From Paguma larvata (Eukaryota > Chordata > Mammalia > Carnivora > Viverridae), in contig CM057835.1 of NCBI GenBank assembly GCA_030068075.1, positions 24,954,930 through 25,018,929 of the forward strand: a DNA stretch of 64,000 nucleotides, given 5' to 3'. A program made the position numbers and the translations under genes. Of the stretch, positions 49,409-61,443 are shown one piece after another. The notes below the pieces were generated by a model. The model did not search any database, was not told where the DNA came from, and saw only the letters and a program-made list of their open reading frames with translations. How positions within the stretch are numbered: position 1 is the first letter of the stretch; each line of letters begins with the position of its first letter.

Positions 49409-49997
49409 GTATCCTGACTGTCTTTGAATTAAGACCCAAAGGGAGAGGTGGGAGATGATGACTGAAGCCTGAGACCAAGTATACATCTCCTAATCCAATC
49501 CTTTCTGCTCACTCTCTTGGCTAACTAAGTTTGTGCTTTCAGATTTAAATGGCCATGTTATTTGAACCTGTCCTGGACTGCGCAACACCACAGGCCACTT
49601 CTGACTGCCTTCCTATTTGGCATCTGCTGAAATAATGCGGGCCCATTTAACTGTCCCCAATTGTCCACCCTGCATGTCCTTATGCAGAGAAAGGATCCCA
49701 TCCTTCAAGACTCCTCACTAGGAGGCCTTCTTGAAGCTCCTCAGCTCCCAGAGATTCTCTCTTCCTGCTAGGCCCAGACTCAGAACCACAGAGTCCAGGG
49801 AGGAAAGGAACTGAGAGATCATCGGGTCCAGGGGTGACCCCCGGGGTCGTGCAGACATGCTCTCAGAGCAACGAGGCAGACGGAGTGGGAGACAGTAGGC
49901 GGACTCCTCCTTCCACTGCCTCCCCAAGCAGTTTTGCCCCTTTTGTTTTCCATACAAGATTTCCCTGAAAGCTTTTGAGGAGACAAAAGGTTCTGTT

Positions 49998-51130
49998 CTT
50001 TAAAAAAATTAACTTTTATTTTAGATGATTGTAGACTCACATCTAGCCGTAAGAAATAACACAGAGATGTCCTGTATCCTCTACTCTGTATCCCCCATGT
50101 GTTAACTTGTAAAAGTATAGTTCAATATTAAGACCAGGATATTGACATTGATACGGTCAAGGTGCAGAACAATTCCACGAGCACAAGGTTCCCACCTGTT
50201 GCCCTTGTGTACCACACCCACTTTTCTCCTGCCTCTCCCTTCCTTAGTCCCTGAAACTGCTAACCTGCTACCCATTTCTATCATCTTGTCATTTAGAGAA
50301 TATAATATATATATATGGAATCATAGAGTATGTAACCTAGGAGGGCCGGCTTTTTTCACTCAGCACAAGTCCCGGGAGATTCACCCAGGTTGCTGCATGT
50401 GTCAGTAGCGGACTCTTTTCTACTGCTGAGTGCCACAGCTTGTTTTAACTGTTTACCTGTTGAAGGACATCTGGGTGGTTTCCAGTTTGGGGCTATTATG
50501 AATAAAGCTGCTGTAAACATTTGAGTACAGGTTTTTGTGTGAACATAAGTTTTTCTTTCTCTGGGATAAACACCCGGGAATAAAACGACTGGATCATATG
50601 GTACTTGCAGGTTTAGTTTTTTAAGAAACTGCCAAACTGCTTTCCAGAATGGCTGTCCCACATTCCACTCCTACCAGCTGTGTATGAGTGATCCGATTTC
50701 TCTGTATCTTCACCGGCATTCGGTGCTGACACTATATTTATTTTAATTAGCTATTTTGATAGGTGTGAAATCTCTCATTGTGGCTTTAATTTGCATTTCC
50801 CTTACAGCAATGATGTTGAACATCTTTTGCTGTGCTTCTCGCCGTCTGTACATCCTCTCTCTTCAGGGAAAAAGGTCTCTTCATGTCTTTTGTCTATTTT
50901 CTAAGTGTCTAAAAACAATAGTTTTAAACGCTGAGTGTGGGGAGTTCTTTATATATTCTGGGTACTAGTCCTTTGTCAGATACATGTTTTGCAAAATTTT
51001 CTGTGATTTGTCTCTTCATCCTCTAAACAGGTTTCTTCCTGTTTAATTTTGACAAAGTCCAATTTCTCATCTCAGTGTTGACATCTACGGATTGTCTTTT
51101 CCCATAGTTTGAAATGTGTCTGGTTCTTAG
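49998..51130 (-). mobile_element. L1 ORF2/3' region, antisense, about 1.1 kb
   Basis: GGCTATTATGAATAAAGCTG, TGGATCATATGGTACTTGCA, CCAAACTGCTTTCCAGAATG, TTGATAGGTGTGAAATCTC and CTAGTCCTTTGTCAGATACA are classic complements of mammalian L1. No long ORF remains. Confidence 0.85.
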
Positions 51131-51264
51131 TAGGACAAATGATTTTTTTATTGCAATGAGGAAACTTTCATGTTATGTTATGAGACTCTGAATCATATTT
51201 AAATCTTACGTTTTGACTTGCTTTTAGTGACCGCTTTGGCAGCTAAAAGAGAGGGTATAGCCTC

Positions 51265-51700
51265 ACCACTGTCAGTGCAGGTAGAAGTCCAGGGGAACAC
51301 TTATTGAGGCTCCATGGGGAGGGAATTCCAGAACTCCAGAGTCCCCAGTGACCCTGCTATGGGGGTGGCCTCATTACCACTGGGCAACAATGGAAGTCTC
51401 AACTCTCTATTAGAACTCACTCTGACACAACCCAGTAGGGAGGGGAGAGTGTCTCAATATTGCTGAGTTGGGGTGGAAGTTCAGGTCCCCATTGGCCTCC
51501 AATAATACCATGGGGGTTGTGAGGGACCCTTTGTATAAGCTGGCAGGGATGAAAGTCCCAGGTGCCTGCCTGGCCTTCTCTGACACCACCCCAGTGGTGG
51601 AGGGTGGGGAGGGCTCATTACAACCCAGTAAGGGTGGCAATCTAGACTCCCATTGGGTCTTTGCTGGTTTAGGCGAGGGTGGGGCTACACTATGTTCTGT
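51265..51700. repeat. Degenerate tandem array, about five units of 75-85 bp
   Basis: Successive blocks share the order: CTCATTACNACTGGG-like start, GGNGGAAGTCCAG-like middle, CCCATTGGCCTC-like segment, and a GGGGGTGGGG-like end. Divergence is high. It directly follows an antisense L1 fragment and may be an internal repeat of an L1M subfamily. Confidence 0.6.
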
Positions 51701-51744
51701 GCTATCTGGCTGGAGTAGAGCAGTAATTGTCTAAAAGTCTTCTC

Positions 51745-51956
51745 TTCTTTTTTTTAAGTTTATTTATTTATTGTTGAGTAAGAGACAGTGTGAGTAGGGG
51801 AGGGACAGAGAGAGGGGGAGAGAGAGAATCTCAGGCAGGCTCTACACTGTCAGCACAGAGCCCAATGGGAGCCTCAAACTCACAAAAGTATGAGATCATG
51901 ACTTGAGTTGAAACCAAGAGCTGAGTGCTCAACCAACTAAGCCACGCAGGCACGCC
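51745..51956 (-). mobile_element. Felid SINE, minus, diverged
   Basis: T-tail, TTTATTTATTTATTG, GA-rich part, and a head complement ending GCCACGCAGGCACGCC. Flanks TAAAAGTCTTCTC and TAAAACTTTTCTA look like a decayed target duplication. Confidence 0.9.
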
Positions 51957-53371
51957 TAAAACTTTTCTATCTTGATAGAAAATATCGTTGCCTGGACCTT
52001 TGCTGAGAGACAACAGACTTTCACTGGTATTTAAAAAAAAAAAAAATTTGCGTCCACTGCCATTTCCTGGTTACCTCCTTCTTCAGCCCCAAGTCTGGGA
52101 TGTTAGAGGCAAAAAATAAACCCAGGGAAGTCACCACTCTGTCCTTGCTCAGGTCCCCTAGCTGCTCTGCCTTCTTACCTCTACCTTTCAGAATCTTACG
52201 TTTGCTTCATACAGAATGTCCAGGATCTTAGTTGTATTTAGCAGGAGGAATATAGAATATATACTCCATCTTCCCCAAAGCAGAAATCTAGGTCTGTATT
52301 TTTAACAATATATTTTGATGGTCTTAAGTCTAGATCATCTCATGTTTCAGGGGAAACAGGCCACTGCAAGATGATGTGTCTCACCCATGACCCAATGGTA
52401 AGTCAGAGGACGCTAGGACCTACGGAAGCTAGGACTCACGTGTCCTGGCTCCCAGGCCAGTGCCGTTACCATGACAGCATGATGCCTCCTCCCTCTCTCC
52501 TGTGTATCTGTGTATGTGACCTCCTCTGCCAGCTGCAAGCTCCCCTGCAGATACCAGCCCCACTCCTCCCTGTATTCACAGGCTGCTCTGGACTGTTGCT
52601 TTCGCACTAGAGAAAGTCTTATTTCTCTAAGCAGCCTCCAGGTTCCCTGAGGACAGACACTAGGCCACGTGGCTCATACTGTTTACTGCAGGGGCTGCAA
52701 GGCTGGCTGCTGACTGTTCTCCCTACAAGTCAACCATCGATACTGTTTTAAGCGTTGTATCTTAGTTCTTCCGGATAAGCTGGAGCCAGAAGGCTCCTCA
52801 AGGACAGGGATAGGTGATACTTTCTGGAAAACAGAGGCTCATGTGCTGGGAGCACCAAGGTTTGCAGAATCAGATCATGCCAGCAGGACCGTGTCCAGTT
52901 CAGGGAGGCTCGTTAGGAAGAATCATGGTTATAGTGCTCCCAGGAGAGTAACCCAGGACAGGACGGGATGGGACCTAAGAACCATCGTGTCATGTCCCAG
53001 ACATCTCAGCACTGCGGGGTAAGTGCCTGCTTTCTCTCTAACCTCTATGTAAACAGAGACTGCTCCCGTCACCTTCACCGTCCTGCTTCCTGCCTCCCTG
53101 CAAGCTGCCGGGCACACAGGCAGCCCTCAGTGATGAGGTGCGGATTGGATCAATGCATGAAAGAACTGATAAACAAACAGAGGAACAAGCAACTAAACCA
53201 TGATAAAGGGAAAGAGCTGCAGGAACGAATACATTTAGCTTGAAAAGCAGACTGGCCACGCTGGACTGCGCAGGAGAGACTAAACAGCCATAGGCAAAGG
53301 GAGTAAAACTAAAACCACCAGCTGGAGTTATGAGAAGGTGGTTTGGCGCTGAACCAAAGGCAGACATTGTA

Positions 53372-53598
53372 GGGGCACCTGGGGGGCTCAGCTGGTAAAG
53401 CGTCTGGCTTTGATTTTGGCTCAGGTCATGATCTCACGGTTCGTGAGATTGAGCCCTGAGTCGGGCTCTGAGCTGACTGCGAGAAGCCTGCTTGGGATTT
53501 TCTCTTTCTCTCTGCCCTACCTTCATTAGCATGTGCATTCTCTCGCTCTCTCTTTCTCCCTCAAAATAAATAAACATTAGAAAAAAAAAAGAAAAGAG
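53372..53598 (+). mobile_element. Felid SINE, plus
   Basis: The head is GGGGCACCTGGGGGGCTCAG, with a CT-rich segment and a tail CAAAATAAATAAACATTAG plus poly-A. The short duplication ACATTGTA brackets it. Confidence 0.92.
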
Positions 53599-53904
53599 GA
53601 ACATTGTACTCAATGGAGCTTCCTAACAACGTTCCCAGATGCCCTTTGAAGTAGTGAGCTCTCCATTTCGGGAAATGTCAGCAGCTCAACTGCCACATGA
53701 GAGGGTTCCTACACCGCAGGGTGGGAGGGTGGATCAGGTGACCTCTGAGCTCCTTGTCATCCTGAGAGCCCGTGATGTCTTTAGGGTCCCCAGGAGACCT
53801 GCTTAGCTCTGGGTTTGATGTGGGAGGAAGAGATCAGCCCCAGTTCCTGGTGAGCTTTTACTAGAGGTGGGGCATATGATAATCACTCTAGCCAGTCACC
53901 AAAT

Positions 53905-54215
53905 AGTTCCGGTTTCCTCCATTCTGGGTACATAGTGGGATGATACTTTTTACGGTGCTTATGGTTGGGTAGGGCCATATGACCAATTCTGGGCAGTAAG
54001 CTAGGAGGGCAAGTGATGTGTATCATATCTAGGTTGGAGTGTTGACTTGCTAGTGCAAGACCCTCTGGTGGTCCTTTTCCCTTTGTCCTGGTGACTGGTG
54101 AAAATGGCAACTGCTCTGTCAAGCTGGGTCCTGAATGGGTTGTTTAAAGTTACTGAGAGTCAAAATTGTTTGTTACCACAGCATTACCTAGGCTATCCTG
54201 ACTGCTACAAAGAGG
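53905..54215. mobile_element. Old interspersed repeat, family unassigned
   Basis: GGGCCATATGACCAATTCTG, TGCAAGACCCTCTGGTGG and GTTACCACAGCATTACCTAG recur in many mammalian introns, with the last resembling an LTR-like 3' end. Confidence 0.4.
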
Positions 54216-57200
54216 CAGAACTTTACCTGTATGGAATGGAGAGAAAATAGAAGATACAGAAGGTACACAAGCAGGGAAGGGGTGGACAGCAGTTCCAGCA
54301 ATCAGCTGAGGGCCTCAGCCCACAGTCCACTGCCCTCATTCCTACCACTCCTGTAACACCCAACACGAACTGCCCACTCGAGGGGTACTCTCTCCTTCTG
54401 CCCTGACATCCAATGTTACACCCAACTTCAAGCCTTGCGAACACCATTTCTTCTCTCTTCACCCTCTTCTCTCTTTCCCTCTGTCTGGTCAAACATCCTA
54501 ACCGCTCCTGAGGGCACAGATCAGGTCTCCTGTCCTGCAAAGCATCTCTCTACTTACAGAGACCAGCAGGACCACTCTTTGGAATGACGTCAAGATCTGA
54601 GGTCAGGACGTGTCTTTGAGGGACTTCACTGGGTGCCTTCGGCCTGTTCCGTGTTAACTGGCCTCTACTGTACAGACAGGCAGTGAGCCCAAAGGCTCCA
54701 ATTTATATGGTCTGCCAAGATCCCAGCAGATACTCAAGAAATACTAACTAAATAGAGACCAGTGCCATGAATATATTTCTTAAATATCCATAGACGCTGA
54801 GTAAAAATCTGGGCACTTCTAAGATATCATTTGTACTAATGAGTTTAATTGGCACTGGACCAAATACTAGAATTACTAGAGGGCAGCAAGATAACTGGCA
54901 GAAAACTCCTTCTCCCCTTTTCTGCGGGCCAGAGGTAAGCTGTGTATTTGAGGCTCACTTCTGCCTACCACCGGCCGTTTCTTGGATCAAAGTCAATGTT
55001 GGTACCTAGAATAAACATAGCCACAGGTTGGGACAGGTATTAGGGAGAGTAAGGGAACAGTGGAAAAATCAGGAAAATCCAGAGTTGCTGCTGCTCTTAG
55101 CAGCTATTTGCATCTACTTGCTCTTTTCTGGAGACCCAGGAACAATGAAAGAGATCTCCAGAGAGGTTCAGAGAAGTCTAGCATTTTGCAGAAGAGGCAT
55201 TGAAATGGGCCAACATCTGGTTCTCCTGACCCTTAGGACAAAGGCTCTTCGCACTCCCTCCTGAGGTTTCAATGTGCTACCGGACCTCATGATGGCACAG
55301 GGAAAGTTCCAGGGAATGTGGGATTCCAGGTCAACAGCCAGGACTCAGAGGCCTCGCTTCTAACACACCCACACCTTTCCCAGGGCTGGGCGTGGCCCTG
55401 CCTGATAAGGAGGTGTGCCCATGAGGATCTGAGGGAAGATTCCATCGCCTTGTTCCACAGCCAACACTGCAGGCCAGCAAGTTCTTCAGTCAGGAAGTCC
55501 TTCTCAAGGACTAACCAGAGGCTCTGCTGTGGTACACATTCATTTTCTTTCCTTGGCACTTCCGTGCAGATAGAGAAGAGCTGCTCGCTCCTGACCTCGT
55601 GCGACCTCTCATATGCCTTTGGCTTTCTTCCCTGAATGCTAAATCCCATGCTGGTACCGTGAGACATTTTCTAAATGCACCGGGTTGTACTCTCTCATGT
55701 CAGCTACTTTCCTGCAAATCATCTCCACAATGATTCCCCTACTACAGTGACAAGCTGGAAACGATTGCAATTTCCTAACTCAGTGACTAGGCGATGGATG
55801 AGGTCTCTTGGAAAGAGGCTGCAGGGATGCCAAATAATCCCAAATACAGCTGAATCCCAATCGCAGGCAGTTGGATAAGCCTCTTCAGGACTCTCTGTAG
55901 CCCATTCTCCTCGGAGCCCCTTCCTTCCGTCTCATGGGACCTAATCCACCCTGGGCTACCCCTTCTTTGTGCCTCTGAAAGGGGTCAAAGAAGGCAACGG
56001 TTTTTCCCATCTCCTCCTTGCATTCGTTGAAATGACAAAATATAATCTCAGTGCATGGCTAATCCCCCAAATGGTGCCTATACCTGGGCGACACGTTCAG
56101 GGCACGGTTTGTGACCGGCCACCCAGAGCTTCCAGGGCAGAACGCAGAATCTCAACATCCTCCTGCCGATCCCACTTTCCTGGGCCCATGTGGCCAAGGT
56201 GGAACGCCTGCTCAGCCAGCCACCCCAATCTCCAAGTACCTTTAATTTCCTCCTGAAATTCTCCCCCAAGGGTGAACATGGGGTCGCAGATCTGCCCCTA
56301 CCATTCCAGCGACCTTAGAAACACCAAAAATGGTGTGGCCAGAGGAACAGGACCCACCAAGGACTGACTGCATGGACTGGGCCTGGGCCAACTCAGTGCA
56401 GTCTCAGGAGTCTTAATTGAGCGACTACTATGTGTAAGGCCCAGGGCCAGGAGTGGCCAAGGATGTAGAGGCAGCCCTCTCACTCATCTCAAGGTTGACC
56501 GGCTGCCTGAGGAGACAGGCAGATGTATGTGGGACAGCTTGATTGTGACATGAATTTGAGTGAGGGTGTCTGCCTGGATGAGAGGGGGCGATGAGAACAG
56601 TGGGTGGGCTCATGGGGCCGGTAGGGTTCCTAAGAGCTGGGGGCCAGTGCTCCTGCACCTGGTGGACCAGGATGAAGGGAGCTTTGAAGGATGTACCCAC
56701 GTACCCATCAGAGCTGCACCCAGCAAATGTACCCTTCAATGGCAGCTCCCTGGCTCCCCCTCCATCAGGGAGCTACTTTAGGATAGTGTAGGTAAGGGCT
56801 TTCCTTGTAATGCAGTCACATAAGGGATGCTGTCCAGCTTTGACCCCTCCACCTGAGGGCGTCAGAAGATGGCTACTTTAGGAGGGGACGTCCAAGGCTC
56901 TTGGGGCCCAGGGTGGGGCTCCCACTGGCAGAAGCATAGACATGAGCCAGCATGGGCCACTGGGGACAAAGGCAACACTCTAGGGCAGGCAGAGTGATCA
57001 GAAGGAGGGAGACTGTCCTGACACTATTGAGCTGCCACGCCAACCCTGAATACCCGCCCAGGCTGGTGGCGAGAGAAGGAGAAATTTCCACTTTGTTTAC
57101 ACCACTCTACTGTTTGTATCCTAAGTTAATTGAATCACTAATGTCAATCATGTCTTTCCTCACTGAACCAGGAAGACATTATTTCAATCAGACTCCTGCC

Positions 57201-58707
57201 TCTCCATCTACTATGGATACAGCGCCAGGGTGCAAAATGTGGCCTTCCATCCAGGGGGTCTGGCTCAATCCTGCCTTCCCTGCTCTCCCCACCTAGGTTC
57301 CTTAACTCTGTGACACCTGAGGTCGGGCCACCCTTTGGACACCTACGTCTCCTGCCCTGAGAGTATCTTGTCCTTTACACTATGCATCTCGTGCTTTTAA
57401 TTATACGGTAAGGCCTCTGAAGGCAGGGGCCATGCTTCAGGTGCACCCAGGGCTTAGCACCAAGCCTCTACGAACACTCCCTGGCTGATGAATCTATAGG
57501 AAATCTCTCCACAAACGCCCTTGAAGTCTTTGGCAGGTGGAGGTTTCCTTGGATCTAAGCGGCTTCACGAAGCATGGGGTGCAGCCTCCCCAGGACTCAG
57601 GCAAAGCAGCCTTCCCTTTCGCCACAGTGGGTCCCCACAACCCACAAGACACGCAGCACAGGTGGCTGAGGCCGTGGTTGCCTCAGTGTCCTGACTGCTC
57701 TTCTGCTTCTCCCCACCCCCTTCCTCCCTCTGAGATGATCAGATGGAGGGACTCTACATGGGGGAGGTGGCAGGGCTGATGGCCCCTGACTTGCAGGAGA
57801 CCCCTCCCAAAAAGGCCTTGTCGTCTGGACACATCAGGGAAGTGAGGCAGGTTTTATATTAACTAGATCTATCTCCACCTTCCTGGGGCTCTTCCCTCAT
57901 AACGAACCTATGTCTCAGTTCCACCTGCCAAGAAAAAGTCTACTATGAGCCTTTTACGATTTCTTCTTTAAATTCAGTCGCGTCTCATCTTGTCTAACCC
58001 CACTTGCTCCAAGCTGCCTATTAAGCCGCCCCTCAAATAGGGATCAGCTGGTGCTTGCAGTGCCACGGTGCCCCATCCCACGGGCCCCCAGCCCTGCTCC
58101 ATCAGCCTGCGGTCTGGCCGACTCCCCACCCACCATCCTCCAGGGGCATGAACCTGGCCATGGAAGAATAGCACAGGGTGACGGAGGCAAGCGGGAGCAC
58201 AAACCATTCTCAGACTCCCTGAATCCTGTTGGGAGTGACAGGGGAATGAGACCAGAGAATCACAGGCAAAAGGGGGCCCCATAAAATGTGATACAGGAGA
58301 GAGGGGGGAAAAAAAGGAAGATTCTGGAAGATTCCAGAACAAGGCACCCACTGACCAAATAACAGAGAGCTAGCTTTTCGGTCTCTCATTTATCGGCCGC
58401 TTGCGTCCCCCATCCAAGAACTTCAACTCTTCCCTGGAACCCTCTCTCTGGTCCTTGAGTCTCCAGATCCAAGCCCACCTGTGCCGCTGAAGAGTTAAGG
58501 GAATCTTCATGTAGGAAAGCCTAGGGTAACTGGCAGACGGTGCTCCAGATGTGCCCGGCTTTACGGCACTTAGGCCTTAGGGATTCAGCGAGGATAACAC
58601 GGGGTCCCTGACCAAGCGCTGGCCATCGTGACAAGGACAAAAGTCCTCCACAGAAGGACATCTACTACAGTAAGGCAAGGTAAATGGCCAAACGGGGGGA
58701 GGGGACA

Positions 58708-58780
58708 GTGAGAGGCCTGGGTTCAAGTCCCAGGTTGGTCGGGTTATTATACCTCCGTGGACCTCAGTTACGAAGTGGCC
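58708..58780 (+). repeat. MIR fragment
   Basis: AGAGGCCTGGGTTCAAGTCC and ACCTCCGTGGACCTCAGTTA fit the MIR 5' and core regions. Confidence 0.5.
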
Positions 58781-59327
58781 TGGAGAAGCAAAGGACCCTC
58801 AGAGGTCATTGAGTTTCCTGATTTTTACACGAGGAAGCTGAGGATGGAAAGAATTTCTACCAAGTTTGTGGCAGAGCAAATAGGAGAACTGGGTCTCGTG
58901 CCTCCTCCCCTACCTACAACCTCAACCCAGGGTTCTTGTTATGGGCTCCTACCCAAGAAACAGTGAAACACACACAAACATCCTGTAGTGTGAGAAGGAA
59001 GCTATCCCCACACACCATGGTGTACGAAGCCCTGCAACCTAAGAAAGATCTGGAACTGAGGCCACTGACCATCCTCCCTCAGGACAGAATAGAGATGAGT
59101 TGATTGAACCAGTAGCATGGGAAGGAAGTCGGAACAAACAAGCGGGCCCAGGGCAATGTGTGAATGAAGCTGCTTTGAAATTCGGAGCGAGTGAGTGCAG
59201 GAGCCCATAGAGGCTCCCCATGTCTGTCTGGACAGGAGCAGGGTGAGGCTGGGCTGACGGTTGGGGATGGAGGTTTTTTTCGGCCTCTAATCCCATGGTT
59301 TCCCACAGGTAGGAATGAGGTATCAGC

Positions 59328-59593
59328 AAAAATGGCTGGACATGGGGCGCCTGGGTGGCTCAGTCGGTTAAGCGTCCGACTTCGGCTCAGGTCATGATCT
59401 CACAGTCTGTGAGTTCGAGCCCTGCGTCTGGCTCTGTGCTGACAGCTCAGAGCCTGGAGCCTGCTTCAGAGTCTGTGTCTCGTTCTCTCTCTGCCCTTCC
59501 CCTGCCCACGCTCTGTCTCTATGTCTCTCAAAAATAAATAAACGTTAAAAAATTATAAAAAAAAAACAACAAAAAAAAAAAAACGGCTGGACA
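59328..59593 (+). mobile_element. Near-consensus felid SINE with clear target duplication
   Basis: The body is 59344-59578 and its head is GGGGCGCCTGGGTGGCTCAG, essentially consensus. The tail is AAAAATAAATAAACGTT plus a long A-rich run with CAAC interruptions. The duplications AAAAATGGCTGGACA (59328-59342) and AAAAACGGCTGGACA (59579-59593) differ at one base. It sits about 700 bp downstream, in transcript sense, of CTIF exon A. Confidence 0.95.
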
Positions 59594-60260
59594 ACCAGAG
59601 GGTCTACAAGGCCTGGGGCGTCGCCGGGGCTGCCGCCTCTTCCCTCCAGGCCGCACAGCCCACACCTGTGTGGTGGCCCCCAGGGGATCTCACAGGCAAG
59701 CAGCAGGAAGACAAACAGCGGGCTCCAGCCAGGTCCAGCAAGCTGGATGGCTGAGGGGGGACTGCACGGGGGTGCTGACACCTTATCCCCACATCTGCCC
59801 CTCCGGGTCCTCTGCAGACCTGGAGCAGAAGTGATCTCAAGTGACCGGCACCAAAACCCTGAGGGGTCCCACTGTTTGTGGGATCCATCCCCAATGTTGA
59901 CGTGTGAGCCTCCAAGTCCATTCATGGTACTACTTCTACTATTCCACATATCACTTCTGCCCTCTCCTCTCAACGGACTTGCAGCTGTTTGCAGCTGTTG
60001 ACGCAAAAATCACCGAATGATGAAAAAATCATACAAGAAAAAAAAAATCTTAGGAATCGATGTATACCGAGGACGGGGTGCTTTGCCGTGTGCTGGGGGT
60101 TCGGGGAGAACTTTCCAGAGAGCCGGCTGCACCCTCCCCTCTCCTATTTCCTGCTCTCTCCACAGCACCACTTCTCGGGAGAGCCATCACGGGCCAGCCC
60201 AGGCACCAGACAGACAAGACACATTAACACCCCCAAAGGAGCACTGAGCGAGTTCCCTAC

Positions 60261-60332
60261 CTGCTGTGCGGGGGCTCGCCCTCGGGAGAAGGAACAGCTG
60301 CTGTCCAGCTGCTCACTGCAGTCCGCTGTCCA
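60261..60332 (-). CDS. CTIF: CTIF internal coding exon A (72 bp, phase 0-0)
   Basis: Read on the minus strand this exon gives 24 codons, starting WTADCSEQLDSSCSF and ending RGRAPAQQ. That matches human CTIF around residues 61-84 as I recall it. The acceptor is a pyrimidine-rich tract ending CCCCCGCAG directly before TGG. The donor is CAG followed by GTAGGG. Length is a multiple of three and both junctions are phase 0, so skipping would keep frame. Compared with my memory of human CTIF there are two substitutions: Pro to Gln after SE, and Pro to Ala before the final QQ. The segment is Ser/Arg-rich, probably disordered, and lies in the N-terminal half rather than the MIF4G domain. The next exon is 20.4 kb downstream at 39770-39843. 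Confidence 0.93.
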
Positions 60333-60944
60333 CTGCGGGGGAGAAAGGGGAGGTGAGTGATGGCTGGACACATAGGCTCGTCCTGACCCTGTCCAGCCCT
60401 CCAGGTATGACCCTGCTCTTCGGCCGTAGAGCAAGGATAAAGTCCTGCTTGACCATTTTCAGTGGCAAATCCTTCCCCACCCGCAGGTCCACATTGGCAT
60501 CTCCAAAGTCCACCTTGCAGTGACCCTTTTTGGTGTAGGCATGGGGCAGACAAAGTCACCTCGCTTCACCCAAACCCACTGGAGTGATGAAGACCCAGCT
60601 GTGTTCCAGGGCCAACCACACGTGACACACGGTAACTGCGTTTTCAACAACCAGCACCTCATCTGACTGCCCGACCTGGCTTTAGCCACACCAGTCCTCC
60701 ACAGCGCCAACGTTAGAGCTGGAGGTGAGGCAGGTACGTGTGGATCTTCCTGTGTACCCAGCTCTAACCCAGTCTCAGCACTCACCCCTCAAGAGCTCAG
60801 AGACCTGGGGTGCCCCAAAGTGTGGACTGACAACCACTTGCGCCAGGTTCCCGGAAACGTGCTGCACCAGGGTCCCTGAGCCCCACCCTCCACCCTCTGA
60901 ATCAGCGGGGGCGAGGCTGAGCCACTGAAATCCGTGGATCTCCC

Positions 60945-61060
60945 AGGCTTGATTATGTCATCTACAAAATGGGGCCGGCAAGGCTGGGCGACCACAGGGT
61001 TGAAACGAAGGACTTCTATAAACTCATAAAAACACGGTAGAGATATGAAGTAGTAGTAAC
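60945..61060 (+). repeat. MIR fragment
   Basis: GTCATCTACAAAATGGGGCC, CCACAGGGTTGAAACGAAGG and a downstream TAGTAGTAACAG match the MIR 3' half. Confidence 0.55.
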
Positions 61061-61443
61061 AGTACAGCTTTTCTGTTGTAAGGTGCCATCTAGCTCTATG
61101 GTGGTGTTTTCACTATTGTGTTACACAGTAAACTGGCCTCTTAGGTTAATGTTGAACATTGACCTTGACTTATACCCTGTGTGATACATAAAAAGCAGAG
61201 AAGCCCAATATCTCTGTTTGACGTACTTGGTCAAAACTGTGAGTGTGAATGGCTCGAGGCCCGTTTTGTAAAACCTTAGCTGGCCATGCCCTCCTGACTG
61301 TGGGTCAAGGGCATGGTTACAGCACTGATGACACAGGCTGGTACAAGTGTACTCTAGAGCAGCGCTATCCAAATGAACTAATACGAGAGCTACAACAGGA
61401 GTCTCGGATGTTATTTTAAATGAACTAGCAGCCAGATTTTATG

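Larger units (their letters stand above)
39844..60260 (-). other. CTIF intron A-B (20,417 bp)
   Basis: A GT-AG intron between exons A and B, with direct continuity of CTIF residues across it. It carries L1M 3'-end pieces in both orientations, a MaLR LTR, five SINEs and a degenerate minisatellite-like block. Unique stretches with nothing recognised include 42150-44100, 44600-46000, 47500-49150, 54250-58650 and 59620-60260. Confidence 0.9.

Noticed and set aside
32794..60260. Intronic microRNA host locus (human CTIF contains an annotated miRNA)
   Set aside because: I could not find a matching mature-like sequence or a convincing hairpin by eye, so no call is made.
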